A stretch of DNA of 64,000 nt, from the NCBI GenBank assembly GCA_965229345.1, contig OZ245872.1, positions 1 through 64,000 on the forward strand. The letters run 5' to 3'. Position numbers and translations under genes: made by a program. The notes under the pieces were generated by a model. That model did no database searches and was not told where the DNA came from. It worked only from the letters and a program-made list of their open reading frames with translations. Positions 54,104-63,117 of this stretch are shown here, piece after piece (positions within the stretch are counted from its first letter, which is position 1; each line of letters begins with the position of its first letter). Source of the DNA: PBB1 sp965229345 (GTDB taxonomy: Bacteria > Pseudomonadota > Gammaproteobacteria > Burkholderiales > Burkholderiaceae_C).

Positions 54104-55273
54104 TCAGCCCAGCAGCGCGCGCACTGCGTCGATCACGCGCTGCACCTCGGCTGGGCCCATGCGGGTGTACAGCGGCAGGCTCAGCATCCGCTCATAGGCG
54201 CGCTGGCTGTGCGGAAACTGTTGCGGTAGCAACTGGTACCGGTCGCGCCAGTAAGGCTGCAGGTGCAGCGGGATGTAATGCACGCTGCAGCCGATGCCGG
54301 CGGCGTACAGGCCTTCGATCAGCTCATCGCGGCTCAGCGTGGCGTCGTCGGCCAGGCGCAGCACATACAGGTGCCAGGCGTGCGTGTCGCCGTGCAAGGG
54401 CAAAGGGGGCGTGATCACCGGCAGATCGGCGAAGGCCGCGTCGTAGCGTGCCGCGATGTCGGCGCGCGCTTGCTGGAACGCGTGGGCTCGCTTCAGCTGA
54501 TGGATGCCGATCGCCGACGCGATGTCGGTCAGGTTGTACTTGAAGCCGGGCGCGATGACCTCGTAGTACCAGCTCGGCACCTTCGCCGTGAAGCGGTCGA
54601 AGGCGTCGCGGTTGATGCCGTGCAACCGCATCACCTGGATGCGCTTGGCCAGCTCGGCGTCGCGCGTCACCACCATGCCGCCCTCACCGGTGGTCATGGT
54701 CTTGTTGGCATAGAAACTGAACACCGTGGCGTCGCTCGCCAGCGTGCCGACCAGTCGACCGTCACAGGTGGTTGGCAGTGCGTGGGCCGCGTCCTCGATC
54801 ACCTTCAGGCCGTGGCGTCGTGCCAGTGGCAGCAGCGTGGCCATGTTGGCCGCGAGCCCGGCGTAGTGCACCGGCATCACCGCTTTCGTTCGGGGCGTGA
54901 TCGCCGCTTCGACAGCCGCCACATCGATGCACAGGGTGGCCGGGTCGATGTCGACCAGCACGACGTCGGCGCCCAGGTAGCGCACCACCTCGGCGGTGGC
55001 GGTGAAGGTGTGCGTGGTGGTGATGACCTCGTCGCCGGGGCCGATGCCCAGCGCTTCCAGCGCCAGGTGCAAGCCGGCGGTGGCCGAGTTGACCGCCATC
55101 GCGTGCACGCTCGCATCGCCGAGGAAGGCACTGAAGTCCTGCTCGAAGCGGCGCGTTTTCGGGCCGGTCGTGATCCAGCCCGACTTCAGCGTATCGACCA
55201 CTTCGGCGATCTCGTCGTCGCCGATGTCGGGCAGCGCGAAGGGAATGAACGGGCTTGAAGGCGTGGTCGTCAT
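54104..55273 (-). CDS. ArnB-like DegT-family sugar aminotransferase
   Basis: The 389-residue PLP enzyme resembles ArnB/PseC. It has SGWITTGPKTRRFEQDF, VNSATAGLHLALEALGIGPGDEVITTTHTF, VMPVHYAGLAANM, EDAAHALPTT and the Schiff-base lysine K191 in FSFYANKTMTTGEGG. It should aminate a 4-keto-6-deoxy hexose, consistent with the CapD-type dehydratase nearby. It differs clearly from the WecE-type enzyme at 1.9-3.0 kb, so two amino sugars may be made. The start overlaps the preceding methyltransferase stop. Confidence 0.92.
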   Translation of the reverse strand: MTTTPSSPFIPFALPDIGDDEIAEVVDTLKSGWITTGPKTRRFEQDFSAFLGDASVHAMAVNSATAGLHLALEALGIGPGDEVITTTHTFTATAEVVRYLGADVVLVDIDPATLCIDVAAVEAAITPRTKAVMPVHYAGLAANMATLLPLARRHGLKVIEDAAHALPTTCDGRLVGTLASDATVFSFYANKTMTTGEGGMVVTRDAELAKRIQVMRLHGINRDAFDRFTAKVPSWYYEVIAPGFKYNLTDIASAIGIHQLKRAHAFQQARADIAARYDAAFADLPVITPPLPLHGDTHAWHLYVLRLADDATLSRDELIEGLYAAGIGCSVHYIPLHLQPYWRDRYQLLPQQFPHSQRAYERMLSLPLYTRMGPAEVQRVIDAVRALLG

Positions 55274-55989
55274 CGGGGTTTGCCGATCCAGCAGAGCAGA
55301 TGGGTGCGCAACCACGGCAGCGCGCACAGCGCCTGGCACACACTCGGATGAATGCGGGCGGCGCGGCGGCTGATCGGTGGCGCCAGCGTGACACGCCGCG
55401 CATCGATGCGTGCACTCGGGAACAGCGCCCGCACCCGCGACAAGGGCACGCCACGCACGTCCGGATTCCTCGGGTTGTTGTAGGTGAAGTCGTACCAGAG
55501 CACCGCACCGCCGGGCGTGACCCAGCGCCACATCGCATCGGCCAGGCGCTGCTGGAATGCGTCGTCGAGCAGCGAGCTGAATACCGTCGACTGGTAGACC
55601 AGATCGAAGCTGGCCTCCGCGAAGGGCAACGCCAGGGCATCACCCTGGTGCACCTCGGTGGCGGCAGGCAACTGCCTGCGCGCTGCCGCCGCACGCTCGG
55701 TCAGCAGCTCGTTGCCGACCAGCCGGCCGGCATCGAACCCGAGGCTGGCCAGTTCGAGCAGGTTGCTGCCGTTGCCGCACCCGACTTCCAGCGCGCGCAG
55801 CTGGTCGAGCGGCTGGGCGGTGTGACGCGAGAGCAGCTCCAGCATGGCACGCTGCCGCTGTTGCCGAGCGAGCGTCACCTCCGGACGAAGCGGGCTGTAC
55901 AGGTCGGCGCCCACACCGCCCGCAGCCCGCCGGGCATAGCGCTCGGCCACCGCCCTGGGTTCGTCGTGGTGCTGGAGTTCGGTGGTCAC
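55270..55989 (-). CDS. Class I SAM-dependent methyltransferase A
   Basis: The 239-residue protein starts at GTG 55989, since frames further upstream overlap the glycosyltransferase gene. SAM motif I is ALEVGCGNGSNLLELA; GDALALPFAEASFDLVYQSTVFSSLLDD and PGGAVLWYDFTYNNPRNPDVRGV follow. It is clearly paralogous to the methyltransferase at 58.1 kb. It is probably a sugar O-methyltransferase decorating the glycan. A lipid or amino acid substrate is not excluded. Confidence 0.85.
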   Translation of the reverse strand: MTTELQHHDEPRAVAERYARRAAGGVGADLYSPLRPEVTLARQQRQRAMLELLSRHTAQPLDQLRALEVGCGNGSNLLELASLGFDAGRLVGNELLTERAAAARRQLPAATEVHQGDALALPFAEASFDLVYQSTVFSSLLDDAFQQRLADAMWRWVTPGGAVLWYDFTYNNPRNPDVRGVPLSRVRALFPSARIDARRVTLAPPISRRAARIHPSVCQALCALPWLRTHLLCWIGKPR

Positions 55990-55999
55990 GAGTGAATTG

Positions 56000-57031
56000 T
56001 CAGCGCGTGAGGCGGGTGGCCGCTTTGCCCGGTGAGCGTTGCAGCAACCACCCGACCAGCGCACGGCCAAAGCCCAGCCCATAACCCAGGTGCATGCAGA
56101 CGAAGGCCGCAGCGATGCCCAGGGTATCGCGCAGCCGATGCGGCGGGCTCGCTTGCCTGGCAGCGCTCGCAAGCGCTGCCATGACGTACACCGCCAGCAC
56201 GCCCGCCAGCGCCGTGCGCGCCAACGTCGACCACGGCGCCAGCGCCGCCAGCACGACAAGGCATGAGACGAAGGCAAACGGGGCGAGATGCCGCGGCGAC
56301 GCCGGCAGCCGGTGCTTGCGGATCACTGGAACCTTCCAGTACCCGTATTGATAGAACTGACGGAAAAGGGCCACGAACGAGGCGCGCGGCGTGTAGGTCG
56401 AGCGGATGGCCGCGCTCTGCCACACGACCCCACCCGATCGCACGATGCGCAGGTTCAGCTCGTCGTCCTGGTTGCGCACCAGCGACTCGTCGAAGCCACC
56501 CAGCCGCAGCAGATCCTCGCGCCGCCATGCACCCAGGTAGACGGTGTCGACAGGACCGCTGAAATCGATGCGACGCGACGCCGCGCCGCCTGAACCAAAG
56601 CGGCTCTGGAAGGCCAGCGCGATCGCCGCCCGGGGCCAGCCTACACCCACGGGTCGCCAGGGTCCGCCGACGCAGGTGGCACGGGTCGATTCCAGTGCCG
56701 ACAGGCAGTGGGCGACGTAGTCGGGCGCGTACGAGGTGTGCACATCCATCCGCACGATCACCTCACCTTGTGCCACGGCAATCGCGCGGTTCAACCCACT
56801 CGAGACGATGCGCTGCGGGTTGTCCAGCACCTGCAGCCGGACATCGGCGGCGCACAGGGTCGACAGCAGCTCACGGGTGCCGTCGTCGCTGAGTCCATCG
56901 GCAATCAGCACCTGCAAGGCCCACTCGTTCGGCAGGGCCTGCCGCAGGACATCGGCACAGAAGGCGGCAATGTGCATGCGCTCGTTGCGACACGGCACGA
57001 TGACGCTGACGCGGCGCGCGGCCATGCTCAT
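56000..57031 (-). CDS. Family 2 glycosyltransferase with membrane tail
   Basis: The 343-residue protein has a GT-A domain (VSVIVPCRNERMHIAAF, VLIADGLSDDGT, the metal-binding VRMDVHTSYAP and NQDDELNLRI). Two or three C-terminal hydrophobic spans follow (about 245-300). This architecture is shared with succinoglycan-type transferases working at the inner membrane face. It overlaps the next glycosyltransferase gene by 4 bp. Sugar specificity is unknown. Confidence 0.9.
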   Translation of the reverse strand: MSMAARRVSVIVPCRNERMHIAAFCADVLRQALPNEWALQVLIADGLSDDGTRELLSTLCAADVRLQVLDNPQRIVSSGLNRAIAVAQGEVIVRMDVHTSYAPDYVAHCLSALESTRATCVGGPWRPVGVGWPRAAIALAFQSRFGSGGAASRRIDFSGPVDTVYLGAWRREDLLRLGGFDESLVRNQDDELNLRIVRSGGVVWQSAAIRSTYTPRASFVALFRQFYQYGYWKVPVIRKHRLPASPRHLAPFAFVSCLVVLAALAPWSTLARTALAGVLAVYVMAALASAARQASPPHRLRDTLGIAAAFVCMHLGYGLGFGRALVGWLLQRSPGKAATRLTR

Positions 57032-58110
57032 GCGGGCCTCACTCGCGGCAGATCGCCACGCAGCAGTTGCTCATACAGTGTGGCCATCGCATCCATCTGC
57101 ACGGCGCGTGCGCCCTCGGCCTCCATGCGGCGGCGATTGCCCTCGCCGATGCGGCGGGCCTGGGCGTCGTCGTCACTCCAGGCCTGCAGGGTCGATGCCA
57201 AGGCCTGCGCATCACCCACCGGCACCAGTGCGCCGTCGCCAGCATCGAGCCACTGGCGATTGGCCGGCAGGTCGGAGGCCACCACCGGCAGTCCGCAGGC
57301 CATGCTTTCAAGCACAGACACTGACGTGGCATCGCTGGATGGCACCGACACCGACACCTTGCAAGCTTGCAGCACCGCGCTCATGCCGGCATCGTCGAGG
57401 CGGCCGTGGAAGGTGACCCGTTCGTCGAGATCGAGCGACTTCACCAGTGCGCGCAGGTCCGTCTCCTGCGAGCCACCGCCGAGCAGGTGCAGGTGCGCGT
57501 CTGCACCAGACGGCGTGCGCACCAGCCGAGCCAGCGCCTGAACCACCACGTCGATCCGGTAGTTCGGCTCCCACGACCGCAGGCTGACGATCTGGAAGCC
57601 CGCCTTGCGGTCCCAGTTCGTGGGCCTGAACCGCGTGAGGTCGGCCCCCCAGTGAATCTGGTGCAGCGGTGCGGTCGGTCGGTAGCATCGCATCGCGTCC
57701 AGCAAGTCCAGCGAGTCCCCGGTGATCAGGTCGGCACGGCGCAAGGTCCAGCCGGTCAGCCAGCGCAGCAGCGCATGTCGTCGGGGGGTCACCAGAATGT
57801 CGCTGCCCCACGCCGTCATCACCAGTGGGCGCCGCGCACAGCGTGCGCCCAGGTAACCGTAGGAGGTGATGTAGTGCGCGTGAACGACGTCGGGCGCCAG
57901 AGCGGCAATCATCTGGCGCGCAGAAGCGACACGCGACAACCAGTCGACGGAGCGCCGCACGGGTGCCAGCACGTGCTGCTCGACGCCGTCGATGGGTTCG
58001 GGACGCGCGGTCACCACCGAGACCCGCCAGCCGCGGGTCAGCATCTCGCGGGCCCAGCGCCGGACATGAACGCTGTTGGCGTCTCCAAGGAGGCACAAGT
58101 GGCGCGTCAT
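57028..58110 (-). CDS. Family 4 glycosyltransferase A
   Basis: The 360-residue GT-B enzyme has an N-terminal acceptor domain (LLGDANSVHVRRWAREMLTRGWRVSVVTA, VVHAHYITSYGYLGA). The donor domain is also present (FQIVSLRSWEPNYRIDVVVQALARL, VTFHGRLDD, VSVPSSDATSVSVLESMACGLPVVASDLP), with the EX7E-type motif in the last stretch. It transfers a sugar with retention of configuration. Both ends overlap neighbours, so it is part of one operon. Confidence 0.9.
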   Translation of the reverse strand: MTRHLCLLGDANSVHVRRWAREMLTRGWRVSVVTARPEPIDGVEQHVLAPVRRSVDWLSRVASARQMIAALAPDVVHAHYITSYGYLGARCARRPLVMTAWGSDILVTPRRHALLRWLTGWTLRRADLITGDSLDLLDAMRCYRPTAPLHQIHWGADLTRFRPTNWDRKAGFQIVSLRSWEPNYRIDVVVQALARLVRTPSGADAHLHLLGGGSQETDLRALVKSLDLDERVTFHGRLDDAGMSAVLQACKVSVSVPSSDATSVSVLESMACGLPVVASDLPANRQWLDAGDGALVPVGDAQALASTLQAWSDDDAQARRIGEGNRRRMEAEGARAVQMDAMATLYEQLLRGDLPRVRPA

Positions 58111-58796
58111 GGCCGCTGACCCAGCCCCAGCAGATGGGTGCGAAAGAGACCGATTGCATCCAGCGCCTGCATGCCAGGTTCGCCGAGCACGGCACCGATG
58201 CGCTTGAGCAGACCGAGATCACTGCTCAATCGTTGCCAGTGCCAACAAACACCCGGGAACAAGGCCTGGACCTGCGCCACGGTCACCGGCCTGAGATGCG
58301 GGTCGCTGCCCCGCATGCGCGCCGCGTCGTACCAAAGCACCCAGCCACCTGGGCGCAGGACGCGGGACATCTCGGCGGCAGTGGCCTGGCGCATCGCATC
58401 GTCGACGATGGAGCTGAAGACCACGTTCTGGCACACCAGGTCGAAGCTTGCATCGGCGAAAGGCAGGCTCGCCCCCGAAGCCTGGGTCAGCACAGCAGGC
58501 GTGTCGCGATGCGCTGTCAGCAGGCGTTCGCGCATCAAATCGACACCGAAAAGCTGCGAGGCACACGCGCCCCAGCGCAAATGGTTGGCGAACTCGACGC
58601 CGAGTCCACAGCCCACATCGAGCAGGCGCAACCCATTCAACGAAAGACCACAGGCCGACAGCGCACGCATCACTGCTCGCTCTCTTTCCTGGGCCAGATG
58701 CAGCACGACCGGGTTGCGCAAGGTCCAGAAACCTGTCAGCGACGACGACGCGTCTCGCTGGCGATAGCGGGCTTCGATGCGATCGAGCTCACTCAC
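58107..58796 (-). CDS. Class I SAM-dependent methyltransferase B
   Basis: The 229-residue protein has LRLLDVGCGLGVEFANHL, SGASLPFADASFDLVCQNVVFSSIVDD, LRPGGWVLWYDAARMRGSDPHLRPVTVAQVQALFP and an RTHLLGLG end. It shares this pattern with the methyltransferase at 55.3 kb, in particular FDLV-Q--VFSS--DD and VLWYD. The two are probably duplicated genes methylating different positions. It overlaps the downstream glycosyltransferase. Confidence 0.85.
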   Translation of the reverse strand: MSELDRIEARYRQRDASSSLTGFWTLRNPVVLHLAQERERAVMRALSACGLSLNGLRLLDVGCGLGVEFANHLRWGACASQLFGVDLMRERLLTAHRDTPAVLTQASGASLPFADASFDLVCQNVVFSSIVDDAMRQATAAEMSRVLRPGGWVLWYDAARMRGSDPHLRPVTVAQVQALFPGVCWHWQRLSSDLGLLKRIGAVLGEPGMQALDAIGLFRTHLLGLGQRP

Positions 58797-60114
58797 GGTG
58801 TGCGGCCTGACATTTCCGAAGGAACTGGGCCAGCTCTGCCGTCAGCGCCCGGCGCTCGAACCGCTCGATGCGGGCGGTGGCTGGCGGCAAAGGCCCTGCG
58901 CCTGCGCGCATCATCTCGTGCAGTGCCTGAGCGATGCGGTCCGGACGGGTCTCATCGGCCACCCAGCCAGCGGCATGTTCGCGCACGAGGTTCGCCGCAT
59001 CGCCCTGCTCGTCACCCAGCAGCAAGATGGGCCGGCCCGCGCGCAAATACTCGAATACCTTGCCGGGCAAGGTGCCCGCCACCACCGCGCTGGCCTTCGG
59101 CCCGGGGCCTGAGCCGACCACGAGCAACAACGCGTCGGCGGCCAGCATCTCCGCGAGCGCCTCCCGGTGTGGAACATAGGGGCGGTGTTCGATGACGCCG
59201 GGGTGCTCTGCGTCAAAGCTCGCCAGCCGCTCGGAAAAGCGCTGGCCCATCTGGCCGACCAGGCGCAGCACGAGCGGCCGAGCCGAGGGCGCCGCTGTCC
59301 GCAGATAGGCGGCCACACCGTCGAGCAAGGTGCCCGGATCACGTGGTCCGTAGAAGCTGCCGGTGTGCACCAGCCGAAACACGCCATCGTCGCGCGGCTG
59401 GGTGGGCACTGCATCGAAATCAGCCTCGTCGTAGCCGTTCGGTATGCACACCACTGGACAGGCCGGGCCCAGGCTCCGCACGAATTGCCGTTGCCATCTC
59501 GGCGTGACCGTCACGATGCCGGCGGCACGCTTGAGCCAGGCGGCCTCGGTACGCCGGTCAATCGCGCGGCGCCAGTCCGGCGCGAGGTAGCCTGGGTTGT
59601 CCGTCCACAGATCGCGGTAGTCGGCGACCCAGGGCAGTCCCGAGTGCTGCGCCAGCCGATCCGCCAATGCGTGGGCCGACATCGGTGGCGCTGTGCTGAA
59701 GATCAGCTCGATGCGCTCATCGCGCAGCAGCGCCAGAGCCGGCTCGAACGCCCGTCGAGCCCAGCCCCCCTTGTCGTCAGGAAAGCTGACGGCTGCATGG
59801 GCACCCAATACCGCATCGCGCAGCCAGGGACGGCGACGTGCGACCACCGGTGCCACTGAGGGCCGTGTCGCCGCACCGGCCGCACGCCGGGTCAGCAGCC
59901 GTTGCAGCAGCGACCGGTGCTCGATGCGATGTACTGGCAGGCTTGCCGGCACTTCGGCCAGCAGCGACTCGTCGCGCGTGTAGCCCGGGTCATACCCCGC
60001 CAGCACCACCGGCTCGACACCGAACTCCGCCAGGTACTTGCTGAACTTCAGCGCACGCTGTACTCCCGCTCCGCCCATCGGGGGGTAGTAGTAGCTGATG
60101 AGCAGCACCTTCAC
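58789..60114 (-). CDS. Family 4 glycosyltransferase B
   Basis: The 441-residue GT-B protein starts with GTG 60114, overlapping the preceding stop (GTGA). KVLLISYYYPPMGGAGVQRALKFSKYL is the typical N-terminus of large GT4 enzymes. PWVADYRDLWTDNPGY, ITVTP-type linker sequence, CIPNGYDEADF and a donor region GTLPGKVFEYLRAGRPILLLGDEQGDAANLV follow. It is longer than its GT4 neighbour. Substrates are unknown. Confidence 0.9.
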   Translation of the reverse strand: MKVLLISYYYPPMGGAGVQRALKFSKYLAEFGVEPVVLAGYDPGYTRDESLLAEVPASLPVHRIEHRSLLQRLLTRRAAGAATRPSVAPVVARRRPWLRDAVLGAHAAVSFPDDKGGWARRAFEPALALLRDERIELIFSTAPPMSAHALADRLAQHSGLPWVADYRDLWTDNPGYLAPDWRRAIDRRTEAAWLKRAAGIVTVTPRWQRQFVRSLGPACPVVCIPNGYDEADFDAVPTQPRDDGVFRLVHTGSFYGPRDPGTLLDGVAAYLRTAAPSARPLVLRLVGQMGQRFSERLASFDAEHPGVIEHRPYVPHREALAEMLAADALLLVVGSGPGPKASAVVAGTLPGKVFEYLRAGRPILLLGDEQGDAANLVREHAAGWVADETRPDRIAQALHEMMRAGAGPLPPATARIERFERRALTAELAQFLRKCQAAHRE

Positions 60115-60794
60115 GCGGCAGTCGGCGCCGAATTGGTCAGCACCCAGTAATCGCAATAAGGCAACTCAGTGAAGGCGCGGGTGTACAGACCGGCGGCCTG
60201 CAGGATGGCCTCGATGTGCGCGCGCTGAACCTGGCCATCGCCAATCTCCCAGCAGTGATGCGGGTCGATCCAGATCCGGCGGCGGATGAACCGGTTGTAG
60301 GCCTCGCCGAGATTGGTCAGTCCGACTGGAAAGCGCCACTTCAACAAACGTTGCCGGGGCGTCACCACCAGCATGTGCCCCTTGCGGTGCGGCAGTGTCA
60401 AAAACAGCAGCCCGTCAGGCCGCAGGTAAGAGCGCAGATGTGCCAGACACGTCGGCAGATGCTCACGAGGAATGTGCTCCAGAACCTCCGTGCAGACCAC
60501 CGCATCGAAACGCGCCTCCAGTGCAGGCTGCGGGTCCAGCAGGTTACCCAGCACGTCGGGTTGCAGCCGGGGATTGATGTCCATCACGGTGGTGCTGCGC
60601 ACAAACGGCTCGGCGCAGCGGCGGACCACGCCATCACCGGTACCGACTTCGAGAAGATCACCGGTGACATACGCCCCGATGTCCTTGAACACATGGTAGT
60701 GGCGCGTCCAGGTGTAGAAATCGAGGTGCGCCAGGTAATCTCGACGGTCGAGCTGGTACTGATCGGCAAAGCGGGAAGGCGACGTAGGGTTCAT
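60111..60794 (-). CDS. Class I SAM-dependent methyltransferase C
   Basis: The 227-residue methyltransferase has GDLLEVGTGDGVVRRCAEPF, TTVMDINPRLQPDVLGNLLDP, FDAVVCTEVLEHIPREHLPTCLAHLRSYLRPDGLLFLTLPHRKGH and a long C-terminal region with IRRRIWIDPHHCWEIGDG. It belongs to the Methyltransf_11/23 group, distinct from the paralogous pair A/B. It follows the Wzx gene after 10 bp. Confidence 0.85.
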   Translation of the reverse strand: MNPTSPSRFADQYQLDRRDYLAHLDFYTWTRHYHVFKDIGAYVTGDLLEVGTGDGVVRRCAEPFVRSTTVMDINPRLQPDVLGNLLDPQPALEARFDAVVCTEVLEHIPREHLPTCLAHLRSYLRPDGLLFLTLPHRKGHMLVVTPRQRLLKWRFPVGLTNLGEAYNRFIRRRIWIDPHHCWEIGDGQVQRAHIEAILQAAGLYTRAFTELPYCDYWVLTNSAPTAA

Positions 60795-60804
60795 CGAAAG
60801 TCGC

Positions 60805-62277
60805 TCAATGGGCCGAGCGCCAGATCTGGGTACGTATCAATGACCGAGGCATCACCACGTCCAGGAGGACGTGAATCCCGACCAGCAGCGACAAGCTGAC
60901 CATCAGTGCAGCCCACTGCATTGTCGCGAATGACGAGGTCACTGACTTTGACACGAGCGCGGCCAGCAGGGCCCCCAATGCGATCCGCGCTGCGGTGATC
61001 CACGGGAACTGCGGCTTTGCCGTCCGCCACGGCCCGGCGTAGGCCATCACCGCCAGCAACGTGTTCGACAGGGCCGCCGCGGTCGCTGCGCCGGACAAGC
61101 CGAATCTCGGCACCAGAAGCCAGTTCGCCCCCCCGTTTATCAGTGCGGCCAGCAGCATGAGCACGACCATCTGCGACCCTTGTCCTGCCAGCAACCGCAG
61201 GTACAGGGCAATCTGGTACAGACCGAAGCTCACTGCGGCCGCGCCCAGCATCAGCACCACGTCCACGGGGGCGCGGTATGCGCCCGTGGTGAGCAGCGGC
61301 ATCAGGACATCTGACACGCACACCAGCCAGAAGATGAATGGCAGCGCGACGAACAGGAATGCACACGACGCCTTGGCGACGAGCTCAGTGGCCCTGGCCT
61401 GTTCGCCTTGTGCCCACATGCGCGAGAGCACCGGAAACAAGGTGAATCCCAGCACGGTGTAGACCACGCCAACCACCGACACGACGGTCGTGACCGCCGC
61501 GTAGACCGCTGTCGCCTCGAGTCCCAGCTGATGGGTGAGCACGAATCTGTCCGCGTAGGCATGCGCAGACGACATCACCGACATCAATACGAGCGGCGCG
61601 CAGAACCCGAGCATCACCCGCCATGTGATCTGTGCATGTGCCACTGCCCCCTCGGGTTCTGCTCGACGGGATGGTGGGCGACAGCAGGCAACTGCGGACC
61701 CCACGATGACGAGGATCAACTGAAGCGCAGCAAGCAGAGCGAATGCGACTTCGAAACGCAGCTGCAGCGGACCCAGCGCAAGAAGCATGAAGCCGAACCG
61801 TGCACTCCCCCGCATGACCAGAAGCGCCGCAATGCCCCGCATCTGGAAGGTTGCGCGCAGGTATGCAACGAGTACATCGAACAGTACGTCGGCAGCCAGC
61901 ACGATCAGCGCAACGGCAACGAACCGGATGTGCGTCACGCCACCGAACAGCGCTCCGGACGCCTGGACCGGCAAGAACCAGCACGCCAGTGCCAAAAGAC
62001 CCCACAGGCCTGTGGCCAGCACGAGTGAGCGGCGCACCCACCGCCGCCTTTGGGCGTCGTCCGGGTCAGCCGACAAGAAACGCACGATTCCAGTCGGCAG
62101 GCATGCCAGCAGCAACGGCACCAGCACGCTGGAAACCACCGCCACCTGCGCCCAGATTCCGTACTCTGCTTCAGAGAGGCGGCGGGTCAGCAAAGGCAGC
62201 AGCAGCAACCCCAGGGCCCGCTCGACGAGCACGGCCGAGCCGTACCACAGCGTGTCGGATTTCAGGTCGACTCTCAA
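60805..62277 (-). CDS. Wzx-type oligosaccharide flippase
   Basis: The 490-residue polytopic protein of the MATE/MOP exporter superfamily has 12-14 hydrophobic spans. The N-terminal DTLWYGSAVLVERALGLLLLPLLTRRLSEAEYGIWAQ is characteristic of Wzx/RfbX. It would move the undecaprenyl-linked glycan to the periplasmic side. No Wzy polymerase or Wzz chain-length protein is recognisable nearby. Low overall conservation of this family limits a more exact call. Confidence 0.9.
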   Translation of the reverse strand: MRVDLKSDTLWYGSAVLVERALGLLLLPLLTRRLSEAEYGIWAQVAVVSSVLVPLLLACLPTGIVRFLSADPDDAQRRRWVRRSLVLATGLWGLLALACWFLPVQASGALFGGVTHIRFVAVALIVLAADVLFDVLVAYLRATFQMRGIAALLVMRGSARFGFMLLALGPLQLRFEVAFALLAALQLILVIVGSAVACCRPPSRRAEPEGAVAHAQITWRVMLGFCAPLVLMSVMSSAHAYADRFVLTHQLGLEATAVYAAVTTVVSVVGVVYTVLGFTLFPVLSRMWAQGEQARATELVAKASCAFLFVALPFIFWLVCVSDVLMPLLTTGAYRAPVDVVLMLGAAAVSFGLYQIALYLRLLAGQGSQMVVLMLLAALINGGANWLLVPRFGLSGAATAAALSNTLLAVMAYAGPWRTAKPQFPWITAARIALGALLAALVSKSVTSSFATMQWAALMVSLSLLVGIHVLLDVVMPRSLIRTQIWRSAH

Positions 62278-62350
62278 CTAGAACCCAAGCAACTCGCCTC
62301 GTACACCGGTGCGACCGGGCACGGGCTTCCGGTACGGTGACGGCAGCGGA

Positions 62351-62941
62351 TCAGGCGCCAACCAGGTCGCCAGCCAACCCGCACACCCCGTCTCTCAGCA
62401 CATACCGCTCGCCCGTGGCCGGGCACGAGGCCACGCCATCGCCCTTGAGCGGCAGGGCCAGGGGTTCGCCGTGCCGGCTCATCCAGCCGATCTGGCGTGC
62501 CGGCACGCCGACCACCAGCGCGTAATCGGGGACATTGCGGCTGACGACCGCACCGGCGCCGATGAAGGCGTAGCGGCCGATGGTGGTGCCGCAGACCACG
62601 GTGCAGTTCGCGCCGAGTGTGGCGCCCTGGCGGATCAGCGTCTTGCACAGTTCGGCATCTCGCGACACCGCAGCGCGCGGGTTGAAGACATTGGTGAACA
62701 CCACGCTCGGGCCGCAGAACACATCGTCTTCGAGCGTCACCGCGTCGTAGACCGACACGTTGTTCTGGATGTTGACGTTGCGGCCGATGCTGACTTCGTT
62801 GCCGATGTAGACGCCCTGGCCCAGTGCGCAGTCAGCGCCGATGCGGGCCCCTGCGCACACGTGCGCGAAGTGGGACACCCGAGTACCCGCGCCGAGTTGC
62901 GCCCCCGGGTCGACCACGGCAGTCGGGTGTATCAGCCCCAT
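62351..62941 (-). CDS. WlbB/WbpD-type hexapeptide N-acetyltransferase
   Basis: The 196-residue left-handed beta-helix protein starts MGLIHPTAVVDPGAQLG. Family landmarks are GQGVYIGNEVSIGRNVNIQNNVSVYDAVTLEDDVFCGPSVVFTNVFNPR and the terminal YALVVGVPARQIGWMSRHGE. The family acetylates the 3-amino group of UDP-2-acetamido-3-amino-glucuronate. The matching oxidase (WlbA) and 3-aminotransferase are not obvious here, so the actual substrate may be another amino sugar of this operon. It is the first gene of the glycan operon. Confidence 0.88.
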   Translation of the reverse strand: MGLIHPTAVVDPGAQLGAGTRVSHFAHVCAGARIGADCALGQGVYIGNEVSIGRNVNIQNNVSVYDAVTLEDDVFCGPSVVFTNVFNPRAAVSRDAELCKTLIRQGATLGANCTVVCGTTIGRYAFIGAGAVVSRNVPDYALVVGVPARQIGWMSRHGEPLALPLKGDGVASCPATGERYVLRDGVCGLAGDLVGA

Positions 62942-63036
62942 CAGCGTGCGCGCCGATCACGGCGGCGGGGCCAACCCACAGCGCCAGCGCGAGCGGTCAT
63001 CGCGCAGTGTCGACAAGGACGTGTTTGAACATGTCG

Positions 63037-63092
63037 CTGATTTTAGGCATGGCAGCGCCGCCTCCTGGCGCCCAAGGCCCCAACCTAAAATC
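63037..63092. promoter_or_regulatory. Mirror-image promoter region between the glycan operon and lysS
   Basis: GATTTTAGG (63037-63045) and CCTAAAATC (63084-63092) form a perfect 9-bp inverted repeat, extended to 13 of 15 positions. Each arm contains TAAAAT in the right orientation to be a -10 element, one for lysS and one for the minus-strand operon. The -35 regions would overlap in the middle and are weak. Confidence 0.4.
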
Positions 63093-63117
63093 GACGACCG
63101 CCTTCACCATCGCCTCC

